This document shows, piece by piece, positions 1 through 7,854 of a stretch of DNA of 15,110 nucleotides. A program made the position numbers and the translations under genes. Below the pieces are notes generated by a model. That model saw only the letters and a program-made list of their open reading frames with translations. It did not search any database and was not told the DNA's origin. Numbering within the stretch: position 1 is the stretch's first letter; each line of letters opens with the position of its first letter. Source of the DNA: Conidiobolus incongruus B7586 (Eukaryota; Entomophthoromycota; Entomophthoromycetes; Entomophthorales; Conidiobolaceae); assembly GCA_000697335.1 (NCBI GenBank), contig JNEM01010016.1, positions 1 to 15,110 of the forward strand, given 5' to 3'.

Positions 1-1130
1 TATATATATATTAGTTTTTTTGATTAAAAAATTAACTTTTTAAAATTGGTTGTTTAATTTAATTATACTTAAACCAAATAATAATCATCAAAAGTTTTTT
101 ATTTTAGTATTAGTAAAACTTAACTATAAACCCTTTAAAATTATTTAAAATTTATAAGCAGCTTTTAATAATAAAGTATTATCTAAATCAACAATTTATT
201 ACTAGGTAAATTATTTTAAAGTTAAAAAAGAAACTATTTAAAACCTGTTAAAATTTAAAAAACTAACTTCAACTATTATTTTTTCAATTATAAATAAAGT
301 GAAAAAATATATTAAAAAGTACTTTTTTATTTTAGCTAGAGAATTATCTAAGTACTTTAATATTAGTTTTACAAGTATTTTATATATTTTAAAGTTTAAA
401 CTAAAATTAATAAATAAAAATGTAAAATAAATACTTTATAATTTAATTAAAGTTTAAAAAAAAGCTAGAGTAGTTATTACTAAACAAAACTTATTAAAAT
501 ATTACTAGAAGCTTAAACTTTTACAACAAATAATTATAATTGATGAATCTTAAATCTTTATATATAATCCTTTATTAAAACACAAATCAAAATGTTAGAT
601 TAAGTTAAATTAACCCCCTCTACAAATCCCTTTAAATAAATACTTTGTTAATAAATAAATGTTAATTATTGTAATAGATTATAATAATATATGCTATTCT
701 TATTTAGTTCCTAAAGGAAAATTAATTAATAATAAACTATATATTGTTTTTTTAAATAAAAGTATTTCTAATTAGTGTTCTCAATATAATTTAAGAAAAC
801 CTATTATTTTATATGATAATTACAAAATATATAAATCTAAAGCTGTAAAAAACTTTTTAATTAAAAATAACTAGAAAAAACTACTACATCTATTATATTC
901 TTTTGATTATAACCTATGTAATTATAATTACTTTAGGTAATTAAAAAACTAGCTTGTAAGAAAGAAAATTTCTGCAGGAAAATTTAATTGGTTTGTGAAA
1001 CATCAAATTTCAATCTTTAATAAAAAGAACTGTTTTTTAAGTGTTAGAAGTTTGTTAAAAGTATAGCAAAAAGTTATTAATAATAAAAGAAACTATTAAA
1101 TTTATATTATATATTTATTTTTATATATCA
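1..1130 (+). mobile_element. Decayed mariner-type (Tc1/mariner superfamily) DNA transposon
   Basis: Translating one plus-strand frame (codons starting at position 65 plus multiples of 3) gives a recognisable mariner transposase from about 65 to 1096, roughly 340 codons, the usual length of the family. The flanks to about 1130 would be the element's ends, but both borders are approximate: the left end is at or beyond the window edge, and I could not identify convincing terminal inverted repeats because the sequence is nearly all A and T. The copy is dead: the frame has about 17 stop codons. G and C are visibly scarcer here than in the spacer after about 1140. It lies tail-to-tail with SEC13, about 450 bp past that gene's stop codon. 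Confidence 0.85.
65..1096 (+). pseudogene. Mariner D,D34D transposase pseudogene
   Basis: The N-terminal DNA-binding half is seen as KSTIYY (185-202), KKETI (224-238) and LARELSKYFNISFTSI (332-379), followed by KKARV (458-472). The catalytic half carries the first acid in IDES (539-550; family TGDES/TW), the block IILYDN (803-820; family LHHDN) with the second Asp at 815-817, and YSFDYNLCNY (896-925; family YSPDLAPCDY). The third catalytic position is exactly 35 residues after the second, the mariner D34D spacing, but reads AAT (Asn) instead of GAT (Asp), a single G-to-A change. The C-terminus matches the family's R-W-x-K-x-I block with the Trp replaced by TAG at 1064. In-frame stops are TAA at 146, 155, 239, 428, 455, 551, 611, 656, 938 and 1097 and TAG at 203, 506, 596, 773, 872, 950 and 1064. 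No in-frame TGA and no frameshift is seen. The start codon is not preserved; ATA at 65 might be a former ATG. Confidence 0.85.
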
Positions 1131-1580
1131 TATATTCAAATATTTATTTATTTTTAATTGCAAAAAATTCCCATTATTAAAAATGCAGAGTAATATATAT
1201 TGTTCTTTACCAATTGAAGATAATGATGTAATAAGAATAAATATAACATGATTTGTTAGATTGAAAATATAAAGTGGAATTTAATTGACTAGAAAACTAA
1301 ATATAGATTAGATTGGTATAATCAGATACTAAGCTATAAACATCAAAGAATTAAATAAATATGAAGTTCATTAACCAAAACTTGTTCATTATAGATTGAA
1401 TTTGAATTATGAAAAAATAATAACATAGTTTATGGCTATAAATATGCACTACGTTAATGTATGTTTACTTTTAGGAAGACTGTAACAAGAGATCATACAA
1501 TGTTCTACAAGATAAATTGTCCAAAGGATCAATATGATAATGTTTTAAAGTCAATATTAAACAAAATCAATTGAAAATAA
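1131..1580. other. Spacer between transposon remnant and SEC13 3' end
   Basis: AT-rich sequence, somewhat richer in G and C than the transposon to its left. It holds no reading frame of useful length and no RNA gene that I can recognise. The right part must contain the 3' untranslated region and polyadenylation signals of SEC13, which is transcribed leftward into it. Confidence 0.5.
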
Positions 1581-2844
1581 TTAGTTAGTAGTCTCCTTAA
1601 GCTCATTAAACATTTCCCAAACGCCATTCAAGCCTTCCTTCCATAAAGAAACAGTATTATCACCGCATGAAACAGCTAAAATGTTACCAGAGAGAGACCA
1701 GCTGACGCGCCAGACGACATCAGGGAATCTATCAGCTTTAAGCGGAGTTTTAGTCCAAGGAGAGTTGGGTGAATCTTGAGTCCAAATGATGACAGTTTTA
1801 TCCTAATAAATGGTTAATATTTACAAAAATCAATTACGATATTAATTTTACTTGAGAGCAGGAGGCAATATAATTTCTAGGCATACCAACATTAGGAGCC
1901 CAAGCAACATCTCTAACCCAGTCGCTGTGACCTTCTAAACCTGTTTCTTCTTCTTGCCAGCCGGAGGTTTCGTTCTTGTAAGTCCAAATCTTAACCAAGT
2001 TATCGCATCCAGCAGTTGCAAAACGTTTGACTTGCTGGATTTCAGAAGGATTTCCAGTGGATTGAGTCAAGGCACCAGGTGCAATTGCAGGGGCCCAGCT
2101 AACGGCGTTACATCCAATGGCATGGGCATCGAAAACAGTGCTTTCCCAAGTTCCATCATCTAAAAAATTATTTAACAAGTGATTATAGGATAAATATCTT
2201 TGATTTTTACCTCTGTAAGTAAGAACAGAAACTTTTCCATCTGATGAGGCACAAGCTAAAATAGGACCAAGTTCGTGAGGAGCCCAAGCAATAGAGTTGA
2301 CTAAAATATTTTATATGAATAAAGTAATATTTTTATAAATATTTTTTGAATTTTCACCTGATGAAGAATGAGAAGAATGTTCTTTAATTTGAGTCCAGGT
2401 TCCGTTGGTTTCTTTCCAAATCAAAACTCTTCCATCATAAGAGCAAGAGGCTAAAATGTTTCCGAATTTGGGATGAGCCCAAGCAACTTGCCAAACGGGA
2501 CCTTCATGACTAAAATATGTCAAAATATAATCCAAATTAAGTATATATATATAATAATTACCCATTAAGAACTTGGATGAGTTTTTGACTGTTTTCTTCA
2601 ACTTCAAATATCCTGATGCTTCTATCTGAGGCACAGGTAGCTAATCTTTTTCCATAAAAGTCCAATTGAGCATCATGCTAATTATTATTTAGTCATCAAT
2701 CAACTTAATTAAAATAATATAAAATTACAATCATATCTTCATGTTTGGAATCAAAAGTGTAGGCATTTGAAGCGGTAGTTGCAGCCTAATCATAACAATT
2801 AATAAAGTTAAGTAATTAAAGATATTTAGACTAAAGCATACCAT
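1581..2844 (-). CDS. SEC13: Protein transport protein Sec13 (WD40 beta-propeller)
   Basis: Exons in coding order: 2844-2842, 2785-2729, 2677-2562, 2509-2358, 2300-2211, 2159-1852 and 1802-1581. The total is 948 nt, or 315 residues plus TAA; yeast Sec13 is 297. Introns are 49-57 nt, all GT..TAG. Sec13 is a small WD40 protein that pairs with Sec31 in the outer COPII coat on ER exit sites and also sits in the Nup84/Y nuclear-pore complex and the vacuolar SEA complex. Diagnostic runs are IHDAQLD and [11 protein letters not shown] in the first blade, HEGPVW...AWAHPKFG (about residue 60 on), [44 protein letters not shown] (about 214-226) and the C-terminal [15 protein letters not shown]. Exon 1 is only the ATG (context CACAATG) followed directly by GTATGC; exon 2 opens with GCT, giving Met-Ala-Ala. 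The weaker splice sites are GTGAAA in intron 4 and GTAAAA in introns 5 and 6. It is divergent from RPB12. Identity is near certain; the first-exon model is less sure. Confidence 0.95.
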
Positions 2845-3108
2845 TGTGAATCTTTAAAAAAAATATTTAAAAAAATTAAGTATTGATTGATTGAAATTGG
2901 CTGAATATTCAAGTGATATTTTGTATGGATAAACAATGAATTTTGGGAATTAATCTAAATTCTAAGCTGACGTAGTGTGGACATTGATAATTGGATATTG
3001 AATCTTTTCTTATCAATCCCATAATTGTAACTTTGATATTGAAAACTGAAGAGGGGTTTATATTAACCTAAATTTGGTATTGAAAAAAATAAGAATTTCA
3101 CATTGAAA
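2845..3108. promoter_or_regulatory. Shared divergent promoter region of SEC13 and RPB12
   Basis: Only 264 bp separate the two divergent start codons, so both 5' untranslated regions and promoters must lie here. Visible candidates are a TGACGTA element at 2968-2974, which matches the ATF/CREB-type bZIP core, and ATTGG (CCAAT on the minus strand) at 2896-2900 and 2990-2994, the first about 52 nt upstream of the SEC13 ATG. A TTTATATTA stretch near 3057 is a possible TATA-like element for RPB12. Assigning function to any of these short sites is inference. Confidence 0.55.
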
Positions 3109-3327
3109 ATGTCTAATCTTCCAGAAAACAAACGTGGTGATTTAAACCAACTTGAATTGAAAACAGACCCCAGTACCGACCCTCCAGGTCACCTTCGTTA
3201 TATTTGTTCCGATTGTGGTAACCACAACCTCTTGAGCAGCAGCTCTCCCTTAAGATGTGCCAAATGTGCCCACCGTGTTCTTTTCAAATTCCGTACCAGA
3301 CGTATGGTTCAATTTGAAGCTCGTTAA
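3109..3327 (+). CDS. RPB12: RNA polymerases I, II and III subunit RPABC4 (Rpb12/Rpc10)
   Basis: This is a 72-residue protein in a single exon; yeast Rpb12 is 70. It is the smallest subunit common to all three nuclear RNA polymerases, sitting on the Rpb3 side of the enzyme and needed for assembly and stability. The hallmark is one zinc ribbon: C33-x2-C36 in YICSDC and C50-x2-C53 in RCAKC, spaced 13 residues. It is followed by the family's invariant basic tail ending in VQFEAR at the very C-terminus. The N-terminal ~27 residues are polar and variable, as usual in the family. I take the ATG at 3109 (A at -3, context GAAAATG). An in-frame TTG at 3103 is not a plausible eukaryotic start. The stop is TAA. 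It is divergent from SEC13 and convergent with SPB1. Confidence 0.96.
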   Translation: MSNLPENKRGDLNQLELKTDPSTDPPGHLRYICSDCGNHNLLSSSSPLRCAKCAHRVLFKFRTRRMVQFEAR

Positions 3328-4054
3328 AACCATCTTATTTAAAATTAATCTACATATATTAGTTTATGTTCCAATTAATACTTTAAATCTCTCCTGATAG
3401 TAATAAATTCTGTAAAATATGATAGACAAATTGATATTGTTAATATATTTCAAATCCTTACTAGTTCCTATTATAATGAATTTATAGATTATTGTATTAT
3501 TAACTCAATGTCAGCATATATATTATCACTTATTTTTTAGACCCTTAATTTAATAATTAATTCCAGTTTGCCTATTTATATATTTACAATATTAGTAACT
3601 GGTTTATTTTAAAATATTTTATGTTTAGTAATATTATAAAGACTTTACAATATTTAGCTCAATAAATAATACTATCCATTCTATTTATTCACTATTTTCA
3701 TTTATCAATTACTTATATCTAAGAAATATTATTAATAGTAGAACACAGCTAAAATAATATTGGTGATTTAAAAATTATTATTAAATCAGGTTTAATTCAT
3801 TTAATTTTTTACAATTTTTTGAAATATAGTAATTAGTATCTAATATTTATTTATTAATAAAAAAATTATCATTGTTTTATGTAAAAATAGTGCGAAATTA
3901 AATGAATAATATTATTATCGTATATCTCATTGTATAATTTTATTTGAAAATTAAAACATAATTATAATATATAAAATGACTTAAGTAAAACTCTAGTTAT
4001 ATGTATATAAAACGCAACTAATACAATCTATTAAGTGGTCTATAAATTAAATGA
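3328..4054. other. Convergent intergenic spacer (RPB12 / SPB1 3' ends)
   Basis: About 730 bp of very AT-rich DNA between two genes that point at each other. It should hold the 3' untranslated regions and poly(A) signals of both. Many AATAAA-like strings occur, but in this composition none can be singled out. I see no ORF, tRNA or structured RNA. Confidence 0.5.
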
Positions 4055-6457
4055 TTAACGTCTCTTTTTCTTTCCTTTAGCAGCTTGACGTTTCTCAGCT
4101 CTTAATTCTTTCTTCATACGAGGATCAACCATTTTGTAACGACCTTTGACACCGTTTGGTCTACCCTTAATTCCTTTAGCGCTACCCTTAGCAACAACCA
4201 ACTTGACCTTGGATTTCTTGGTGGGTTTAGCTTTCTTAGTCATTAGTTTTTCAATCGTTGAAGCCTTCTCCTTCTCTGTCATATCTTCACTGTCGGCAAT
4301 TTGAGAAGCTTTCTTAGTCAATTTAGCTAAGCGTTGAGCTGCCTTGAGCTTCTTTCTAGCTTTAGCTTCGGCAATCTTCTTAATGGGGCGAGCATCCAAA
4401 GCCTTCATTCTATCGCGGAATTCCCTGACAGCCTCCTTGGTGACAGGAAGAATAGGGCGATAGTGTTGCTTTTCATCGTCTAAGAACCAAGCGGGAAGAT
4501 TTTCGGAATCATTAAAAGAATAACGGTTGAAACCGTCGTCAATGACTTCAGCTGTCGTCTTCTGTTTGTTAACAATTTGCATAGCCAATGTCAAGGCTTC
4601 TGGAGTATCTAAATCTAATTCTTTCTGCTCTTTCTCCAATTGTTTTTGAGCAGCAATATCGATGGCTTGCTTTTTGGATTCTAATTCATCATCAGACTCA
4701 GCTTCATCAAGGTCAGAAAATTGATCTTCATTTTCATTATTTTGAGTCGATTTTTGGGACTTTTCGAGCTTGCGCTTTTTAGAGGTAGTGGTGCTATCGA
4801 TATATTGGTGATCTAAGGAGTTAAAGATGGGTTGATCAAAGAACATAGAAGCTGATGATGACAATTGGTTCGATGGTTTTTCACTAGTTTCGGCATCTGA
4901 ATCAGAATCAGAGTCAGAATCGTCAATGACTTCTTTATTAGGATAACCGCCAGCATCGTCAGAGTCATCAGTGTCAACATCGTGGGCAGCGTCTTCACCA
5001 AATCCATGCCATTCTTCATACTTCTTCATCGATTCTCTCAAATGTTGCTTACGGTCATTCATTTTAGATTGGTAATGTTCGTACATAGCATCAAGTGAAT
5101 CTCCGAGGCGATCTACTTCATCTTCGCTGTCAACCTCTTCATAATCCTCTTCAACTTCAGATTCAGAGTCAATTGACCTCATATCTTCTTCAGTATCCAT
5201 ATTCCCAGAAAGAGCAGTAGCAAGCTTCTTGGAGTGAGATTTAGAGTCAGAATGGAAAGCAGATTCAGTTTGCTCCATACCAATATCAGTAGGAGTGATC
5301 ATATTGAGTTGGAGTTTAACCATCTCTTTAGCTTTCTTCTCACGGACCTTACGCTTCTTTTTACGCTCTTGAGCACGAGCTTGTTCGGCCAATTTTTCGA
5401 GTTCTTCAGCAATATCAATCTCTTCGACAGTTTCAACTTTTTCGGCATCATCTTTCTTTTCAGGCTCAGGATTCAATTTCTTGACCATTTTAGTGCGCCA
5501 TTTCAAGAGTTCTTTGAAATCTTTTTTGCCTAATACTTTAAGATCTTTACAGATGTCTTTGATATCTTCAGTGGTGAGTGGATCATTGAATAAAGGTTTG
5601 CTGAATTCAGAGTCGAAAACTAAAGAATTTAAACCAACTAAAAATGCTATAGGGTCTTCAGCCTCAATGAATTTTTGAATATCTTCGGTCTTATATTGAG
5701 TGTAGTTTCCATCTTCGTAACCATCACGGTGTCTAGTCTTTTTGGTAACTTCAAAGATGTTCAAAGATGAAGCGGGCTTGGAAGCTAAATCATTTTCTAA
5801 TTCTTTGAAGACATATTTAGGATCTAAAAATTTGGGATCGATCTTTTTGGGGGCTAAGAAATCTCTACAAACAACGAAAATTTCTGCAGAAACATTACGA
5901 GAGGATGGAGGTTTTGTAGCTTCAACTTTAGTGAAAAGTTGGTTAAAAATCCAGATCAAGTTGTTGTAATCCTTAGAACGGAAAACTTTGGTAACAAAAG
6001 TACCACCCTTGGTCAAAAATTCAACAGCTAATTTGAAAGACATTAATACTAATTCGGACTGAGTGTAGGCATCTTGAAGCCAAGCAGTACCGACATTAGG
6101 AGCACCATCATGAATAACTACATCAGCTTTCCAAGTCTTTAAAGTGGCACGAAGTTGAGAACGACATTTTTCCGTAGTAATGTCTTCTTGGAAAGTAATA
6201 CAGTTATGGATAGGTTTGATAGGACACAAGTCAACACCGACAATCAAACTTTCCATAGGCATATATTTGGCTGCAACCTGCAACCAACCACCAGGAGCTG
6301 CACAAAGATCGATTAAACATCTTGCGCTACTTAAAAAGTCATATTTCTTATTGAGTTGAATTAATTTGAAAGCGGCACGGGAACGATAACCTTGTTCTTT
6401 GGCAAAGTGATAGTACTTATCCAAACGTCCCTTTCCGACCTTTTTTTTAACACCCAT
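4055..6457 (-). CDS. SPB1: AdoMet-dependent rRNA 2'-O-methyltransferase Spb1
   Basis: A single 800-residue exon (yeast Spb1 841). Spb1 is a nucleolar FtsJ/RrmJ-family enzyme that rides on pre-60S particles and 2'-O-methylates a guanosine of the large-subunit rRNA A-loop. The N-terminal ~200 residues carry the full catalytic tetrad of the fold: K31 (AAFKL), D117 (VIHDGAP), K157 (FVTKVF) and E192 (SAEIF). The AdoMet-binding motif DLCAAPGGW is at 50-58. A DUF3381-like middle follows (about 230-380) and ends in a strongly basic, probably helical stretch (about 353-380). Next come acidic serine/aspartate tracts at about 425-450 and 508-522 (SDSDSDSD). The Spb1_C domain starts near 614 and contains LPAWFLDDE and ARPIKKIAEAKARKK. 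The C-terminus is Lys/Arg rich, as expected for a nucleolar RNA-bound factor. The ATG is followed by GVKKKVGKGRLDKYY, the family's usual N-terminus, so the start is secure. Confidence 0.97.
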   Translation of the reverse strand: MGVKKKVGKGRLDKYYHFAKEQGYRSRAAFKLIQLNKKYDFLSSARCLIDLCAAPGGWLQVAAKYMPMESLIVGVDLCPIKPIHNCITFQEDITTEKCRSQLRATLKTWKADVVIHDGAPNVGTAWLQDAYTQSELVLMSFKLAVEFLTKGGTFVTKVFRSKDYNNLIWIFNQLFTKVEATKPPSSRNVSAEIFVVCRDFLAPKKIDPKFLDPKYVFKELENDLASKPASSLNIFEVTKKTRHRDGYEDGNYTQYKTEDIQKFIEAEDPIAFLVGLNSLVFDSEFSKPLFNDPLTTEDIKDICKDLKVLGKKDFKELLKWRTKMVKKLNPEPEKKDDAEKVETVEEIDIAEELEKLAEQARAQERKKKRKVREKKAKEMVKLQLNMITPTDIGMEQTESAFHSDSKSHSKKLATALSGNMDTEEDMRSIDSESEVEEDYEEVDSEDEVDRLGDSLDAMYEHYQSKMNDRKQHLRESMKKYEEWHGFGEDAAHDVDTDDSDDAGGYPNKEVIDDSDSDSDSDAETSEKPSNQLSSSASMFFDQPIFNSLDHQYIDSTTTSKKRKLEKSQKSTQNNENEDQFSDLDEAESDDELESKKQAIDIAAQKQLEKEQKELDLDTPEALTLAMQIVNKQKTTAEVIDDGFNRYSFNDSENLPAWFLDDEKQHYRPILPVTKEAVREFRDRMKALDARPIKKIAEAKARKKLKAAQRLAKLTKKASQIADSEDMTEKEKASTIEKLMTKKAKPTKKSKVKLVVAKGSAKGIKGRPNGVKGRYKMVDPRMKKELRAEKRQAAKGKKKRR

Positions 6458-7389
6458 TTTTTAATTTTCTTTATATATTTAATGAATGTCAATTTTTATA
6501 ATATTTTTGTAGAAGCCTTTTGTATTGTTACTATTTGTAATAATTTTATGGGACATTAAATGTTTATTCCTAATTTTTAATGATTCAAATATCTTCTCTT
6601 AATAGTATATCTATAATAATTTTATTAAAAAAGAAAAATACATTGATTCTGAATCAAATATCTGTTAGCATATAATAACTCAAAACACTAATACTATGTT
6701 GGTCATTAATATCAGTGATTATTGGTTAAATATTCATAATAAAAAAATTTTGAAAATATAATTAATAGTTAAATTTGGAAACCTCATTAGTTATAATAAT
6801 TTCTTATAATTTTAAAATTATGCAAATTATATAAATATTTAAATCATGGTTAGGAATCAATATTTTTTAATAATAATGGATAATATATATTTACGAATTT
6901 ATTATATCTGTTAAAATTTACTAAAACTTAAAATGAATAAATCATCAAACCCATAATCAGTGTATATATTATAATGGTATATTTAAAAATTATTATATAC
7001 CAATATAAATCAATAATATATCACCCAATCCAAAATATTTTAAATAATTTGTAATACCATCTAAGAATACCCATTTCACTCTACGCCGAAATTTAATAAT
7101 TATTAATTACATGAATATGATTCAATGATTTTGATTTTAAAATAATGATATTATGATATAATGTGGTCGATGAAAAAAATCTAGAGTTGGTTATAATGAT
7201 ATTTCAGTATGGACAATATATATATTATACAGTTATCTGATAAGATTGGTGATACATATATAAATGGTAGTATGCTGAAGAAAAAATAAAAGATCAAATG
7301 AATTTTTTTATAAGTCAAAACAATTGAATCAAAAATGAGAATTATATATGGATAATGCCATTCAGATGCTATAAATTCACAAATTTCAA
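6458..7389. other. SPB1 upstream region / tRNA 5' flank
   Basis: About 930 bp without a reading frame of note. The left end must contain the SPB1 promoter and 5' untranslated region, reading leftward. The right end is the 5' flank of the tRNA gene, whose promoter is internal. The sequence is almost entirely A and T with scattered short inverted AT palindromes. I see no further gene. Confidence 0.5.
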
Positions 7390-7396
7390 GGGGAAT

Positions 7397-7408
7397 TAGC
7401 TCAAATGG
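7397..7408 (+). promoter_or_regulatory. tRNA internal promoter, A box
   Basis: TAGCTCAAATGG fits the TFIIIC A-box consensus TRGCNNARNNGG at every defined position. Confidence 0.85.
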
Positions 7409-7440
7409 TAGAGCGCTCGCTTAGCATGCGAGAGGCACGG

Positions 7441-7451
7441 GGATCGATACC
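7441..7451 (+). promoter_or_regulatory. tRNA internal promoter, B box
   Basis: GGATCGATACC matches the TFIIIC B-box consensus GGTTCGANNCC except for A in place of the first T, a change common in tRNA-Ala genes. Confidence 0.85.
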
Positions 7452-7462
7452 CCGATTCTCCA

Positions 7463-7467
7463 TTTTT
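7463..7467 (+). terminator. RNA polymerase III terminator
   Basis: A run of five T residues directly follows the discriminator base of the tRNA, the standard polymerase III stop signal. Confidence 0.85.
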
Positions 7468-7854
7468 AAATGGTTGATAATTAGGGAATGATACTCTTCA
7501 AATTAATTTTCAATACAATTTTCAAATTAAAATATTACAATATATATATTTTATTTTATTTATATTCTGATGTTCAAAATTTTTAATATATTTGAAAAAT
7601 CAGAAATTAAAAAAAGTACTATTTTCTTATTTTCTAACCTTATATTTAATAGATTCATTTCTTGAATTTTGTTGATTTTTGAATATTTAATGGTGTTGGA
7701 TAATTTCAATTCCTAATACTTATTACTTGGGATAAGGTTTATATGAATTTATTGTTCTAGTATTATGGGGTTTGAAATAAATTGTAAACAATTACTGCTA
7801 CTAAAATAATCTGAAATTTTATACTCTTTATTACAATATAGACCAAGGAATTAA
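7468..7854. other. Spacer between tRNA-Ala and CysRS 3' end
   Basis: About 390 bp of AT-rich DNA with no reading frame or RNA gene that I can recognise. It should include the 3' untranslated region of the cysteinyl-tRNA synthetase, transcribed leftward towards the tRNA (convergent arrangement). Confidence 0.5.

Larger units (their letters stand above)
7390..7462 (+). tRNA. tRNA-Ala (anticodon AGC)
   Basis: A full cloverleaf folds in 73 nt, without intron. The acceptor stem GGGGAAT/ATTCTCC has one G-T pair at the third position. The D arm is GCTC/GAGC with an 8-nt loop. The anticodon stem is CTCGC/GCGAG with loop TTAGCAT, giving anticodon AGC (A34, read as inosine). The variable loop is AGGCA, the T stem is CGGGG/CCCCG with loop ATCGATA, and the discriminator is A. 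CCA is not encoded, as in eukaryotes. The sequence is close to tRNA-Ala(AGC) genes of other eukaryotes, including the ATCGATA T-loop. It decodes GCU and, by wobble, GCC/GCA. Confidence 0.97.

Noticed and set aside
65-1096. A variant genetic code (TAA/TAG read as Gln) making the transposase frame open
   Set aside because: Several TAG codons fall at positions that are Trp in mariner proteins, the third catalytic Asp is lost, and all host genes here (SEC13, RPB12, SPB1, CysRS, KAP95) end at TAA where their families end. Standard code with mutated Trp/Gln codons explains it better.
13-1167. Possible terminal inverted repeats of the mariner element (TTTTTTGATTAAAAA near 16-32 versus the reverse complement of about 1146-1167)
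   Set aside because: The resemblance needs a gap and consists almost wholly of A and T runs, so it is expected by chance in this composition. No TA duplication can be judged at the window edge.
3103-3108. RPB12 starting two codons earlier at a TTG
   Set aside because: TTG is not a normal nuclear start codon. The ATG at 3109 has a good context and gives a family-typical length.
5234-5969. Plus-strand reading frames of 65-99 codons inside SPB1, and similar ones opposite CysRS and KAP95
   Set aside because: They are antisense shadows of strongly conserved coding sequence and show no family resemblance of their own.
1581-6457. A functional cluster or novel system formed by SEC13, RPB12 and SPB1
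   Set aside because: These are well-known housekeeping genes in mixed orientation with separate functions. Nothing in the sequence suggests co-regulation beyond the one shared divergent promoter.
7443-7449. T-loop ATCGATA with A in place of the usual T54 as a sign of a degenerate tRNA gene
   Set aside because: All stems pair, the terminator and A box are perfect, and this T-loop is known from tRNA-Ala(AGC) genes of other eukaryotes.
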